Both the position numbers and the translations under genes were made by a program. Below the pieces are notes generated by a model, which worked only from the letters and a program-made list of their open reading frames with translations, had not been told where the DNA came from and did not search any database. A stretch of 64,000 bases of DNA from contig NZ_CP037452.1 of the NCBI RefSeq assembly GCF_007754425.1, positions 4,749,164 through 4,813,163 on the forward strand. The letters run 5' to 3'. Within the stretch, counting starts at the first letter, position 1; each line of letters starts with the position of its first letter. Of this stretch, positions 8,692-18,792 are shown piece by piece. Source of the DNA: Gimesia fumaroli (GTDB taxonomy: Bacteria > Planctomycetota > Planctomycetia > Planctomycetales > Planctomycetaceae).

Positions 8692-10149
8692 TTACAGATT
8701 CGCAGAAGTCGGAACCACGAATGGCTTACGATATTCGCGAGTCAGTTTCGGATTCGCAGTCGAAGCCATGCCACCTGTGAAGGTTTCTTGCTTGCTGTCC
8801 AGCGACAGTTTGGGCCCCATGCTGACTACGGTGTCATCCGCATCAAGCTTATTGTTACTCAGGTGCTCACGGAAGCGGCCCAGAGTTTCCAGAGCTTCGC
8901 TATCACCTTTCATTTCACCAGCCACTTCCTTAACCGGCATTTGTTCGCCGAGTTCGTAGGAAATATTACCCAGGTGACACAGAGCACTGGAAATGTGACC
9001 TTCTTCGATATCCGCATTCAGATCGCTGATCTTGCGGCTGCGAACAGCGTCCACAAAGTTACCGAAGTGATCTGCGGAACCAGAGAACTTCTTGATCAGT
9101 TTTCCGTCGTTATTAAATGCCGAAGCACTGTTGTAGCTTGGAATCACAACGTAACCGTCGGTACCGTAGAAGATCACTCCCACTTTAGCACCACGGTACG
9201 GTTCCGTTTCCAGACCACGTACTTCGAATACCAGTCGTTTATCACCAAACTGGTGAATGCTGACCTGGGTATTCGCAACGTTACCGGCATCGGTGTAACC
9301 CAGACGACCGCCGTAAGCCTGCACGCTGTCGCCAACATTATCAACGCCTAAGCCCCAGCGTGCGACATCCATCTGGTGAATGCCCTGGTTCCCCAGGTCA
9401 CCGTTACCAGTCGGTGTCTGCCAGTGCCAGTCGTAATGGAATCGCTTACGAGTCAGTGGTGCCATTGGAGCTGGCCCCAGCCAGAGATCATAATCAACGC
9501 TGGCAGGCACATCGTAGTTACCTTTAGGACCGATTGATTTACGGCGTTTGTAGCAGGTCCCGCGAGCCAGTTTGACTTCGCCGATGCCACCGGCTTTAAC
9601 GAATTCAACCGCGTCGATCAAACCAGGTTGCGAACGGCACTGTGTTCCGGTCTGGACGATCTTGTTGTACTTGCGAGCCGCTTCAACGATACGGCGACCT
9701 TCACTCACATTGTGACTGACAGGCTTTTCACAGTAGACGTCTTTACCAGCCTGAATCGCCCAGATCGCTCCCAATGCGTGCCAGTGGTTAGGAGTGGCGA
9801 TGCTGACGATATCAATATCCTGATCGTCAAATGCTTTTCGCAGGTCTTTATAATGAGTCGGTTTTTTGCCCGTTTTCTTGAAAACGTTTCCGACCCCTTT
9901 GGTCATTCCCACACTTTCATCGGGATCAACGATGGCGACGATTTCTGTATCTTTCCGACCAGCGAAGGCTCCCAGGTGAGACTGTCCGCGGCCGTTTACC
10001 CCCAACAGTGCGACTCGCAGTTTTTCGTTCGGGCTGCTCGACTGTTTTTCTGCAGCAGAAAGTTGAGGAACAGAAGCGCCCAGAGCTGCTGCACTCGCGG
10101 CAGCAAACATCGATTGTTCCAGGAATTCGCGACGAGATTGTTGAGACAT
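8692..10149 (-). CDS. Tat-exported Gfo/Idh/MocA-family oxidoreductase
   Basis: NAD(P)-dependent sugar or inositol dehydrogenase-like protein, one of the large planctomycete set with twin-arginine signals. The start MSQQSRREFLEQSMFAAASAAALG holds the Tat motif SRREFL; the Rossmann domain follows with LRVALLGVNGRGQSHLGAF, VAIVDPDE, IVSIATPNHWHALGAIWA and the family EKP motif in YCEKPVSHN. The C-terminal alpha/beta domain contains DWHWQTPTGNGDLGNQGIHQMD. ATG at 10149 is chosen because GAGGAG sits upstream; the TTG at 10167 only extends into that site. Likely acts in the periplasm on sugar derivatives; the substrate is unknown. Confidence 0.88.
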   Translation of the reverse strand: MSQQSRREFLEQSMFAAASAAALGASVPQLSAAEKQSSSPNEKLRVALLGVNGRGQSHLGAFAGRKDTEIVAIVDPDESVGMTKGVGNVFKKTGKKPTHYKDLRKAFDDQDIDIVSIATPNHWHALGAIWAIQAGKDVYCEKPVSHNVSEGRRIVEAARKYNKIVQTGTQCRSQPGLIDAVEFVKAGGIGEVKLARGTCYKRRKSIGPKGNYDVPASVDYDLWLGPAPMAPLTRKRFHYDWHWQTPTGNGDLGNQGIHQMDVARWGLGVDNVGDSVQAYGGRLGYTDAGNVANTQVSIHQFGDKRLVFEVRGLETEPYRGAKVGVIFYGTDGYVVIPSYNSASAFNNDGKLIKKFSGSADHFGNFVDAVRSRKISDLNADIEEGHISSALCHLGNISYELGEQMPVKEVAGEMKGDSEALETLGRFREHLSNNKLDADDTVVSMGPKLSLDSKQETFTGGMASTANPKLTREYRKPFVVPTSANL

Positions 10150-10441
10150 CTTCTTTTTTCTCCTCAATGTAATGTCAATGGAAGGATTGCACTATGCACA
10201 TTCGGGTGGGTGGTATCACAGCCCTTCAATCGGATAGTCCTGAGAGCAACTTTTCGTTACTACCCAATTGTGTCAGGTCTGTGCCATACAGACGTATTTT
10301 TTTAATTCTGTTACGCAAAGTCTAACCGATGAAAGTACGAACATTCAAGGTTGAACCCAAAAACCTTGTGTCGAGAGGGTACTTTTCCTCCTGAACCGCA
10401 TTTGTTTCCCCGATCAATGAAATCAGTAAAACCAAGCCTCT

Positions 10442-11155
10442 CTACGTCAATTCTTCAGCTGATAATGGTAGAAAACTTTGAATTCCGATCTCTTCGCGAC
10501 TGGCAAAGGGTTCACCATAAGCACGGTGAATCGTCCAACCCCAATAGCGGGCGCGATCTTTAATGTCGTCTAAAACAGTTGGATGTTCAGTAGGCCGCCC
10601 CGTAATCATCTGGCTTTCATAGCTGCGAATGGCATCCATTTTCTGTTCGATATGGCCGGAAATATCGAAGACAAAACTCGGTTTGGGATGAATCCGCAGA
10701 TGAATACTCCAGAAATAATAGATCTGAGGCGGCCAGTACCGTTCACCCGCCATATCCGTTTTACTCAGCTTCGACCAGAACCGGGCCGCGTCGGTCAGAT
10801 GACTGGCGGAGACATGATCGGGATGCACATCTTCCCAATAGGGAGCCAGAATCACTTTCGGGCGGTGAGTCCGAAACACAATCGCCAGTTTCCGCCGCGC
10901 TTCCAGACTCGATTCCAGACTCCGGTTCGGCAGCTCCAGATTTTCGCGATAATCCAGATCCAACACCGCGGTCGCCGCCGCCGTTTCTTGCTTTCGAATC
11001 TCAGGGCTGCCATAAGGCGTTGGTTCACCATTGGTTAATTCGATGACTCCCACCCGCAAGCCTTGGGCTTTACATGCCAGTATCGTCCCCCCTACGCTGA
11101 TCTCGGCATCATCCGGATGAGGGGCGACAACAAGTATATCTAAACCAGAATCCAC
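10442..11155 (-). CDS. bshB1: Bacillithiol-biosynthesis-type deacetylase (PIG-L/LmbE family)
   Basis: Zinc N-acetyl-hydrolase of the LmbE family; the closest pattern is BshB1, which deacetylates N-acetylglucosaminyl-malate on the way to bacillithiol. Motifs: LDILVVAPHPDDAEISVGG at the start (zinc ligands H and D), DLTNGEPT-like ELTNGEPTPYGSPE, and WEDVHPDHVSASHL (second zinc motif HPDH). GTG at 11155 is the best start: it is preceded by GAGGAG and gives the usual short N-terminus, 237 residues. The upstream ATGs would add a non-conserved tail. Other bsh genes are not in the window, so bacillithiol production is inferred only from this gene. Confidence 0.8.
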   Translation of the reverse strand: MDSGLDILVVAPHPDDAEISVGGTILACKAQGLRVGVIELTNGEPTPYGSPEIRKQETAAATAVLDLDYRENLELPNRSLESSLEARRKLAIVFRTHRPKVILAPYWEDVHPDHVSASHLTDAARFWSKLSKTDMAGERYWPPQIYYFWSIHLRIHPKPSFVFDISGHIEQKMDAIRSYESQMITGRPTEHPTVLDDIKDRARYWGWTIHRAYGEPFASREEIGIQSFLPLSAEELT

Positions 11156-11373
11156 GTGATCTCCTCGTTGCATGGCTGAATAAAAGCAAGAAACCACCCC
11201 GAAAAAAAGGGGTAGGCGCAGTTTACCAAATCAGTAAAATGCCAACTCTCTTCTCTCACAGGGATTTTCATCCCTAATCAAATTTCTCACATCACTACAT
11301 TGTTGACCATCAATCTTAACGGCTGAGGCGGTTTCTGTCCTCTTCTGGCGATGATTGTATGGAGGAACATCTC

Positions 11374-11667
11374 ATGAAATCCTTCGTTTTGACGTGTATT
11401 GCCTGCGGTTCGGCCTGTTTTTTCATTTCCGGTTGTGCAGCAATCATGGACCCGATCTCGGAATTAAACCGCGAAACCATGCGAGCTTTCAAGCCGAAAC
11501 CGTTTGACGCCGACTGGAGCGGCGAAGAAGAAATCGATCAGTGGGCTTCCGTCGGTGAAGAAGCACGCGGCGATCGTCCTAAAGAATCAGATCCTGATCC
11601 CTGGTGGCAAAAATATGTCATGAGCTCTAAAGCACGTAATATCGAACGAAATCTGGGGATTGAATAA
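11374..11667 (+). CDS. Small lipoprotein, unknown function
   Basis: A 97-residue protein starting MKSFVLTCIACGSACFFISGC, a lipoprotein signal with the lipobox ISGC. The mature part is acidic with many tryptophans (DADWSGEEEIDQW, DPDPWWQKYV). GGAGG lies eight bases before ATG 11374; the ATG at 11359 is less well placed. It is divergent from bshB1. No domain recognised. Confidence 0.6.
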   Translation: MKSFVLTCIACGSACFFISGCAAIMDPISELNRETMRAFKPKPFDADWSGEEEIDQWASVGEEARGDRPKESDPDPWWQKYVMSSKARNIERNLGIE

Positions 11668-11965
11668 GATCTCAGGGCTCTGATCAGGCATCTCGGGGAT
11701 GCCTCCCTCGGAAATGAGACATTTTCTTGCATCTGCTCCCGCAGGAAGTTAAGATAAAGGCTGGCGATTGCGCCACTTAAATGATTTTAACTTACCTGCT
11801 GACTGTCTCCCTGGCAGTTGGCTACCGTTGGTTTTTAGACTGACGGACTGGTGTCACCAAACCTGATTTCGCAATGGTTGATGTGCCACACTCTCCGCTT
11901 CGCCTCAAACAATGAAGCGTTCCCCGGTGCATCTGCATTGCTCTCTTTCCCGAAGGTGAATACCG
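11668..11965. other. Gap with a short hairpin
   Basis: About 300 bp without a gene. It holds one small hairpin, GGCATC/GATGCC at 11687-11703, shortly after the lipoprotein stop, with no T-run, so it is only a weak terminator candidate. The rest carries the leader of the following large gene; nothing else is evident. Confidence 0.35.
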
Positions 11966-14900
11966 ATGTTTGATCGCTTCCTCAGAATCAACTCTCTGAT
12001 TGGACTGGTCCTCCTGCTCGTCATCCATAGCAGTACCGCCACCTTTGCAGAAAAACCAACGGACAAAAGCCAGGCCACCATCGACGTCGATTTCAATCGC
12101 GATATCCGTCCGGTCCTGTCCAAGAACTGCTTTCACTGTCACGGCCCCGATGAAGAAACGCGCGAAGCCGGCCTCCGGCTCGATCAGCGAACCTCAGCAA
12201 CCGCGAAACTGGAAAGCGACGAGCACGCCATCGTTCCCAAGAATGCCGACAAGAGTGAACTCTTTCAGCGCATTGTTACATCAGATGAATCACTGGTCAT
12301 GCCGCCCCCTGATGTGGGTGAGAAACTGACCGAAGCCCAAATCGCGAAAATTAAAGCCTGGATCGAACAAGGTGCCCCTTACGCTCGGCACTGGTCTTTC
12401 ATTCCGCCACAGCGTCCTGCGCGTCCCACCGTCAAACAACAAAGCTGGCCGGCAAACGACATCGATTATTTCGTACTCGCAAAACTCGAACACACAGGTC
12501 TCAAACCAAGCCCCCAGGCAAACCGTTATACTCTCATTCGCCGCTTGAGCCTGGATTTGCGCGGGCTTCCGCCGACATTGGAAGAAGTCGATCAGTTTCT
12601 GAATGATAAATCGCCCAACGCCTACGAAAAACTGGTTGATCGATTTTTAGCCGATCCCGCATTCGGCGAACGCTGGGCACGCAAATGGCTCGACCTCGCC
12701 CGTTATGCCGATTCAAAAGGTTACGGCTCTGATCCACTCCGCATGGACATCTGGCGTTATCGTGACTGGGTCATCTCCGCATTCAACAAAAACATGCCCT
12801 TCGATCAATTCACGCTTGAACAACTGGCCGGCGATCTCTTGCCGAACCCGACGCTCGAACAGAAAGTCGCCACCGCTTTTCACCGTAACACCATGACCAA
12901 TACCGAAGGGGGCACCGACGATGAAGAATTTCGCGTTGCCGCCATCACTGATCGTGTCGATACGACCATCCAGGTCTGGATGGGCCTGACTATGGGTTGT
13001 GCCAAGTGCCATACTCACAAGTACGATCCGATTTCGCAGAAAGAATACTACCAGATCTACGCCTTCTTCAACCAGACGGCCGATAACGATCAACCCACGG
13101 ATGCCCCCACCATCCCTGCCCCCACGCAGGAAATGCTGGAAGCAAACAAACGGATCGACGCCGAAATCGCGACGCTGAATCAAAAGTTGCAAACCCCCAC
13201 CCAAGAACTCGCCCAGGCACAACTACAGTGGGAAAGCACGTTGCACGCCAAACCGAACTGGAAAACACTCACACCGCTGACCGTCAAATCATCGGCAGCC
13301 AAAACAAAATTCCAGATTCAGAAAGACGGCTCCATCCTCGCATCGGGACCAGCCGCCAAAGAAACATACACCATTGAAACCGAACTCGATGTTCCTGCCT
13401 TCAAAGCCTTGCGTCTTGAAGCTCTGCCTGATAAAAGTTTAAAATCAAACGGACCGGGCCGCGCCACGGATGGCAATTTTGTCTTGTCAGAAATCAAAGT
13501 CGAATCGCGACCCGCCCAGGCAGAAGACACGCCCGTCAAAGGTCAGTTCCTGCGAATTGAGCATCAGGGCAACAAAAAACAGATTCTCTCCCTCGCTGAA
13601 GTCCAGGTCTTCCAGGCAGGCAAAAACATCGCCGCTCAAGGCATTGCCTCTCAGTCCAGCACGACATACGACGGACAGGCCAAACTGGCCATCGATGGCA
13701 ATACCGACGGCCATTTCTTTAATGCAAAATCGACGACTCACACCGACACTACCGTCAAACCCTGGTGGGAACTCAATCTGAAAGCAGACACGCCGATTGA
13801 GCAAATCAAAATCTGGAACCGCACCGATGGTTCGGGCGAACGGCTCGCCAACTTCAAAGTCAGCCTGCTCGACGCCAAACGCAAACTGGTCTGGCAAACC
13901 GTCGTCGCGACTCCCCCGAAACCAAGCACGACGCTGGCACTTTCCAGCCGCAGAACCATTCCGCTCAAACGTGCATTTGCTTCGTTCTCTCAAACCGGCT
14001 TCCCCGTCAGTGCTGCCATTAACCCGGCCAGCAAGAATCAAAAAGGCTGGGGCATCGCACCGCAATTCGGCAAAGCAAACAGCGCCTACTTTATTCCCGA
14101 CAACACTCCGGTCGCCGCCACAGGCAAACAACGACTGATCATTACCCTCGCCCACAATTACAAAGATCCACAATACGCGTTAGGCCACTTCCGCCTCTCC
14201 TATACGACCGAATCCAAACTGGAGCCGCGACTCAAAGTCCCCGATGACATTCTGGCCATCGTCGACAGCAAAGAGAGAACGTCGGCACAGCAAAAAAAAC
14301 TCGCCGCCTACTATCGCAGCATCGCTCCTCTCCTGAAACCAACGCGAGATCAAATCGCGCAGCTTCTGAAGTCCAAACCGAAATATCCGCAGCTCCCGAT
14401 CATGCAGGAACTGCCCACTGATAAACAACGTGAAACTCGCATGATGGTTCGCGGCAGCTTTCTCTCTCCCGGCGATGTCGTTAAGCCTGCATTGCTGAGT
14501 GCCTTCAACCCTGCACCCAAACAGGTGCCTCAAAACCGAGTCGCCGTCGCGAAATGGCTCACATCACCGGAGAACCCGCTCACCGCCCGCGTCGCCGTCA
14601 ATCGCTACTGGTCTCAACTCTTCGGTGCCGGCCTGGTGGTCACCGAAGAAGATTTCGGTACCCAAGGCGAACTCCCCAGCCATCCCGAACTGCTCGACTG
14701 GTTGTCCACCGAATTCATCCAGAACGGCTGGAACAGAAAAGACCTGCTGAAAACCATCGTCATGTCGAACACCTATCAGCAGGATTCCACAACCACAGCC
14801 GAACACCTTCAAAAAGACCCGCGTAACCAACTCCTCTCGCGTGGTCCCCGTTATCGTCTCGAAGCCGAAATGATTCGCGATCAGGCGCTCGTCTTAAGCG

Positions 14901-15475
14901 GCCAGCTCAACAAAAAAATCGGCGGCCCCTCCGTCTATCCCGTTCAACCCGAAGGTATCTGGCGCGCCGCATTCAATGGACAACGTACCTGGGCGACCAG
15001 CAAAGATGAAAACCGTTTCCGCAGAGGTCTCTACACCTTCTGGCGCAGAACCGTCCCCTACCCATCGATGGCAACCTTCGATGCCCCCAGTCGAGAAATC
15101 TGTACGATCCGCCGCATCAACACCAACACACCGCTACAGGCGATGATCACGATGAACGACCCGGTCTTCATCGAAATCTCGCAGGCACTCGGACTACGCA
15201 TCTTCAAAGAAGGGGGTTCGACTCCACGCGATCGCATTGCCTATGGTTTGAAACTTTGTCTGATTCGTCCTCCCCGGCCCGAACAGATTGAGCCGTTACT
15301 CAAACTTTATGAATCGGAATTAGCCTATTACAAATCGCATCCCGAGGAAGCAACGAAACTCCTGGAGAACCCGTTGAAACCTCTGCCGGATCAATACAAT
15401 AAATCAGAACTGGCCGCCTGGACCGTCATCGCCAACGTCCTGCTCAACATGGATGGCGTTCTCACCAAAGGATAA
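11966..15475 (+). CDS. Planctomycete cytochrome C / DUF1549 / discoidin-like / DUF1553 protein
   Basis: An 1169-residue exported protein of the planctomycete 'PSCyt1-DUF1549-DUF1553' family. After a signal peptide, residues 40-130 hold the cytochrome-c-like PSCyt1 region with the heme motif C55-FH-C58-H59. DUF1549 covers about 158-370 (LSLDLRGLPPTLEEVDQFL, FGERWARKWLDLARYADS). A F5/8-type (discoidin) sugar-binding insert lies near 525-655 (IASQSSTTYDGQAKLAIDGN). DUF1553 spans about 855-1110 (NPLTARVAVNRYWSQLFG). It is followed after 4 bp by a DUF1501 gene, the usual partner; the pair is thought to act in the periplasm in glycan breakdown or electron transfer, but no activity has been proven for the family to my knowledge. 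Confidence 0.9.
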   Translation: MFDRFLRINSLIGLVLLLVIHSSTATFAEKPTDKSQATIDVDFNRDIRPVLSKNCFHCHGPDEETREAGLRLDQRTSATAKLESDEHAIVPKNADKSELFQRIVTSDESLVMPPPDVGEKLTEAQIAKIKAWIEQGAPYARHWSFIPPQRPARPTVKQQSWPANDIDYFVLAKLEHTGLKPSPQANRYTLIRRLSLDLRGLPPTLEEVDQFLNDKSPNAYEKLVDRFLADPAFGERWARKWLDLARYADSKGYGSDPLRMDIWRYRDWVISAFNKNMPFDQFTLEQLAGDLLPNPTLEQKVATAFHRNTMTNTEGGTDDEEFRVAAITDRVDTTIQVWMGLTMGCAKCHTHKYDPISQKEYYQIYAFFNQTADNDQPTDAPTIPAPTQEMLEANKRIDAEIATLNQKLQTPTQELAQAQLQWESTLHAKPNWKTLTPLTVKSSAAKTKFQIQKDGSILASGPAAKETYTIETELDVPAFKALRLEALPDKSLKSNGPGRATDGNFVLSEIKVESRPAQAEDTPVKGQFLRIEHQGNKKQILSLAEVQVFQAGKNIAAQGIASQSSTTYDGQAKLAIDGNTDGHFFNAKSTTHTDTTVKPWWELNLKADTPIEQIKIWNRTDGSGERLANFKVSLLDAKRKLVWQTVVATPPKPSTTLALSSRRTIPLKRAFASFSQTGFPVSAAINPASKNQKGWGIAPQFGKANSAYFIPDNTPVAATGKQRLIITLAHNYKDPQYALGHFRLSYTTESKLEPRLKVPDDILAIVDSKERTSAQQKKLAAYYRSIAPLLKPTRDQIAQLLKSKPKYPQLPIMQELPTDKQRETRMMVRGSFLSPGDVVKPALLSAFNPAPKQVPQNRVAVAKWLTSPENPLTARVAVNRYWSQLFGAGLVVTEEDFGTQGELPSHPELLDWLSTEFIQNGWNRKDLLKTIVMSNTYQQDSTTTAEHLQKDPRNQLLSRGPRYRLEAEMIRDQALVLSGQLNKKIGGPSVYPVQPEGIWRAAFNGQRTWATSKDENRFRRGLYTFWRRTVPYPSMATFDAPSREICTIRRINTNTPLQAMITMNDPVFIEISQALGLRIFKEGGSTPRDRIAYGLKLCLIRPPRPEQIEPLLKLYESELAYYKSHPEEATKLLENPLKPLPDQYNKSELAAWTVIANVLLNMDGVLTKG

Positions 15476-15479
15476 AGTC

Positions 15480-16952
15480 ATGAATCTGCACCCGAAACAA
15501 ATACAGGCCCAACAATTACAGGCGATCACCCGACGCCACTTCCTCGCCCAGGGCTCCACCGGCATCGGTGCGATGGCCCTCGGTGCGATGCTGGCTGACA
15601 ACCAGAGTGCATCTGCCAAGAAACCCGAAAGCACCGAATCACCCGCACCGAAATTCCGCATTCCCGGCAAAGCGAAACACGTCATCTTCCTACACATGGC
15701 TGGCTCGCCTCCGCAGCAGGAACTGTTCGACTACAAACCGGAACTCGTCAAACGCAACATGCAGCCTTGCCCCGATTCCTTTCTGAAAGGACGCGGCTTC
15801 CCCTTCATTAAAGGGCATCCCAAAATGCTGGGCACGCCCTACAAATTCAAACAGTACGGCGAAGGGGGAACGTGGATGAGCGAACTCCTGCCGAACTTCC
15901 AGAAGGTTGCCGACGACGTTGCCGTCGTCAAGTCGATGCACACCGATCAATTCAATCATGCGCCCGCCCAACTGTTCCTGTATACCGGCGCCCCCCGATT
16001 CGGGGGTGCGTCGATGGGATCCTGGATCACCTACGGTCTCGGCTCCGAAAACAAAAACCTCCCCGGCTTCATGGTCCTGCTCAGTGGCGGCAGCGATCCC
16101 AGTGGCGGAAAAAGTCTCTGGGGCAGCGGTTTCCTTCCGTCCGTTTATCAGGGAGTCCAGTGCCGCACCACAGGTGACCCGATTCTTTACGTCACTAATC
16201 CGAAAGGCATCAACCGCGATGTCCGCCGTCGCAGTCTGGATGCTCTCAAATCGCTGAATGAATTCGAACTCAAACAGTTCGGCAACCCCGAAACGCTGAC
16301 CCGCATCAATCAGTACGAACTCGCGTTCCGTATGCAGATGTCGGTTCCCGAAGCCGTCGATCTGGGAAGCGAAACAAAAAAAACGCACGACCTCTACGGC
16401 ACGACGGGCGGTTCGCCTTCCTTCGCGAATAACTGCCTGCTCGCCCGTCGCATGGTTGAACGGGGCGTGCGTTTTATACAACTGTTTGACTATGGCTGGG
16501 ACATGCACGGCACCGGGTCGGGTAACGACCTGATCACCGCCGTCCCCAGAAAAGCCAAAGATATCGACCAACCGTTGTACGCCTTGATCACCGACCTCAA
16601 ACAGCGCGGACTGCTCGATGAAACGCTCATCGTCTGGAGCGGCGAATTCGGACGCACCTCGATGAACGAAGAACGCAACGGCTCCAAATTCCTCGGACGC
16701 GACCACCACCCCCACTGCTACACCATCTGGATGGCGGGCGGCGGGATTAAAGGCGGCACATCTTACGGCGAAACCGACGAGCTCGGTTACTTCGTCGCCG
16801 AAAAGAAAACCAGCGTCCGCGATCTGCAATCCACCATCCTGCACCTCACCGGCCTCGACGCCCGCAAACTCAAAGTCCCCTACCAGGGACTGGACCAACG
16901 ACTCATCGGCCCCGCGGATGAAGACCATTTGCTGAAAGATCTGCTGGCATAA
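15480..16952 (+). CDS. DUF1501 family protein (Tat-exported, sulfatase/alkaline-phosphatase fold)
   Basis: A 490-residue protein with a Tat-like start (ITRRHFLAQGSTGIGAMALG). It has the DUF1501 hallmarks: KHVIFLHMAGSPPQQELFDYKP near the N-terminus, LLARRMVERGVRFIQLFDYGWDMH in the middle, and the C-terminal LIVWSGEFGRTSMNEE plus GRDHHPHCYTIWMAGGG block. These match a metal-dependent hydrolase of the alkaline phosphatase superfamily. ATG at 15480 has AAAGGA upstream and lies 4 bp after the DUF1553 gene stop, so the two are an operon and probably act together on the same substrate. Confidence 0.88.
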   Translation: MNLHPKQIQAQQLQAITRRHFLAQGSTGIGAMALGAMLADNQSASAKKPESTESPAPKFRIPGKAKHVIFLHMAGSPPQQELFDYKPELVKRNMQPCPDSFLKGRGFPFIKGHPKMLGTPYKFKQYGEGGTWMSELLPNFQKVADDVAVVKSMHTDQFNHAPAQLFLYTGAPRFGGASMGSWITYGLGSENKNLPGFMVLLSGGSDPSGGKSLWGSGFLPSVYQGVQCRTTGDPILYVTNPKGINRDVRRRSLDALKSLNEFELKQFGNPETLTRINQYELAFRMQMSVPEAVDLGSETKKTHDLYGTTGGSPSFANNCLLARRMVERGVRFIQLFDYGWDMHGTGSGNDLITAVPRKAKDIDQPLYALITDLKQRGLLDETLIVWSGEFGRTSMNEERNGSKFLGRDHHPHCYTIWMAGGGIKGGTSYGETDELGYFVAEKKTSVRDLQSTILHLTGLDARKLKVPYQGLDQRLIGPADEDHLLKDLLA

Positions 16953-17039
16953 GAATCGAAAGAGTGTATACTGATTTCGATTGATCGTTCTGATTAATGT
17001 AAGCCCCATTAACCGTAGTACCAACGCGGGAGAACGAAG

Positions 17040-17747
17040 ATGACGGTAACCGAAATCGTAGCGCAACTGGAAAAACGGGGATCTGATTCCACGAAAAAGG
17101 TGTTGATCAATCACGGTGCAAAAGAACCCGTGCTCGGCGTTAAAGTGGCCGACCTGAAGAAAATCCAGAAGCAGGTCAAACAGAATTACCAATTGGCCCT
17201 CGATCTGTTTGATACCGGCATCTACGACGCACAGTACCTCGCCGGCTTGATCGCCGATGATGCGAAGATGACGAAACCCAATCTGCGTCGCTGGCTCACC
17301 CGAGCCAACTGCATGCCCATCAGCGGCACCACGGTCGCCTGGGTCACTGCCGAAAGTAGTTATGGCCACGACCTGGCACTGGAATGGATCGCCGCCAAAA
17401 AAGAAGCCAAAGCCCAGGCAGGTTGGATGACGCTCTGCAGCCTCATCTCCATCAAGGACGATTCCGAACTCGATCTGCCGGAAATCAAACAACTGCTGAA
17501 ACAGATCGAACAAACGATTCACGAGCAGCCGAACATGGTCCGCTACGCGATGAACAATTTTGTCATTTCCACGGGCTGCTATATCAGCAGTCTGACGAAA
17601 ACAGCCATTCAAACCGCGAAGAAAATCGGCACCGTTACTGTCGACATGGGCCAGACCGCCTGCAACGTCCCCTCCGCCGTCGACTACATCCAGAAAGTAG
17701 AGCAGCGAGGCACGATCGGCAAGAAACGAAAAACCGCCAGGTGCTGA
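17040..17747 (+). CDS. DNA alkylation repair protein (AlkD-like HEAT-repeat family)
   Basis: A 235-residue all-helical protein that fits the AlkC/AlkD family of DNA glycosylases, which remove bulky or cationic N3/N7-alkyl purines without base flipping. The N-terminal MTVTEIVAQLEKRGSDSTKKVLINHGAKEP..GVKVADLKKI pattern, the AQYLAGLIADD segment and the MVRYAMNNFVISTG repeat are typical of its tandem helical repeats. No signal peptide, so cytoplasmic. GGGAGAA lies upstream of the ATG. The exact catalytic aspartate was not assigned. A second repair-type gene (YcaQ-like) lies about 4 kb away, but they are not in one operon. Confidence 0.72.
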   Translation: MTVTEIVAQLEKRGSDSTKKVLINHGAKEPVLGVKVADLKKIQKQVKQNYQLALDLFDTGIYDAQYLAGLIADDAKMTKPNLRRWLTRANCMPISGTTVAWVTAESSYGHDLALEWIAAKKEAKAQAGWMTLCSLISIKDDSELDLPEIKQLLKQIEQTIHEQPNMVRYAMNNFVISTGCYISSLTKTAIQTAKKIGTVTVDMGQTACNVPSAVDYIQKVEQRGTIGKKRKTARC

Positions 17748-18229
17748 GTTTCCGAAGCAGAGCGCGGGAGTCATTTTCAAAATCGAGCCCCCGGCTTCCC
17801 GTCTGCGAGCATTATCGAATCTGACATATTAAAACTTCCTCCTGAAGTTCACCTGCTCAGTTTGAGTGATGCCTGAAAAATTTCCTCTTGACGCCGTCCC
17901 GCACATCAAGATCATCCCCGTTATGCGTCGCGCGCGAGAACACTACTGGTTCAGGTAAAGAATCGCACGCACTGAGAAAATCAGCACCATAAAACCCTCT
18001 GGTTTTAGCCACATTTAGCAAAAAACGACACCAAAAAGTTATGCGGGTCAACACACTTCGCCGCATAATGGCCACACAACCAACCACGCCCGTCACCACA
18101 TCCGCACACATCAACACTCCTTCGCCACCCATTTCTTTTCTCTCCCCCTTGACCACCCTATGCCCATCCCGAAAATACATTCTCATCAATTGGACAGCAG
18201 ACAACCTCGAAGAAAACAAACAAGGGGTG

Positions 18230-18268
18230 GGCCCGGATGCACATCCGGGCCGAGCGCAGCGAGCAGGA
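18230..18268 (+). repeat. Dispersed hairpin repeat family C, copy 1
   Basis: A perfect 10-bp inverted repeat (GGCCCGGATG, CA, CATCCGGGCC; 18230-18251) runs into the tail CGAGCGCAGCGAGCAGGA (18251-18268). The same 18-base tail follows a different but also perfect stem on the opposite strand at 28417-28454. Confidence 0.75.
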
Positions 18269-18358
18269 AACTGACAGATTGACAAACAGAACCAGAACAC
18301 GATTTCATCCCCCAAAAGTAGCGAGTGGCGATCCAGCTACAAATCGGTCTTTTTGACC

Positions 18359-18386
18359 AGGGTACGGCCTTATGTGGCCGCCCGCA
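18359..18386 (+). repeat. Dispersed hairpin repeat family A, copy 1
   Basis: Flank AGGGTA, stem CGGCC, loop TTATGT, stem GGCCG, flank CCCGCA. One of six copies in the window that keep the loop and the CCCGC flank but change the stem. Confidence 0.65.
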
Positions 18387-18497
18387 AAGCCCCACTCACC
18401 TACCACAGCATGAGCGGGTCGGCGCTAGCCGCCGGTTTTGCTCCTCCCAGGAGCAACCAACACCAGACAAAACAAATCCTATCCGATATCACCGAAC

Positions 18498-18519
18498 CGA
18501 CGCAGATGAACATCCCGCA
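18498..18519 (+). repeat. 22-bp exact direct repeat, copy 1 (copy 2 at 19100-19121)
   Basis: The 22 bases at 18498-18519 are identical to 19100-19121 in the same orientation. The two copies flank the small gene at 18793-19044. Confidence 0.7.
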
Positions 18520-18792
18520 CTGAGTTCATATGTCCCATGCATGTTCTGCTCTTTTTGCTCCCCAGCAAACCAGCAACGAGCTTCACACCATCAACGGTGG
18601 CCATGTTGCCAATAAGAGGGGGGAAGATTACAGGAAATCAGAACTCTGTTTCTGCCCCCTTTTCATACCCTTCCCGGTCTCTTTTTAAGTTCCCTTGGGA
18701 CTTGTTTTGAACATGATTAAGATTTAGATGACTTTTCGCCTTGAATCGTTTAATATGTGTTTGTCGGATTCCTATGCCCAGGGGGCTTCGCA

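Larger units (their letters stand above)
17748..18792. other. 1-kb gene-free stretch rich in hairpin repeats
   Basis: No credible gene. It contains a family C hairpin (18230-18268), a family A hairpin (18359-18386), a perfect 8-bp stem TTGCTCCT/AGGAGCAA (18438-18456) and the first copy (18498-18519) of a 22-bp sequence repeated exactly at 19100-19121. A second shared string, GGGGGAAGATT, occurs near 18619 and at 19089. The arrangement looks like an accumulation site for small repeats. Confidence 0.6.

Noticed and set aside
11190-11215. ACCCC-A-rich-GGGGT hairpin as terminator
   Set aside because: It lies in the 5' region of two divergent genes where no terminator is expected, and has no T-run.
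13487-14173. Minus-strand frame inside the DUF1549/DUF1553 gene
   Set aside because: Antisense shadow of a well-supported gene; no family motif or ribosome binding site.
15690-17780. A 696-codon open frame on the minus strand
   Set aside because: It lies entirely antisense to the DUF1501 and AlkD-like genes, whose plus-strand proteins carry recognised motifs and good start sites; a GC-rich shadow frame.
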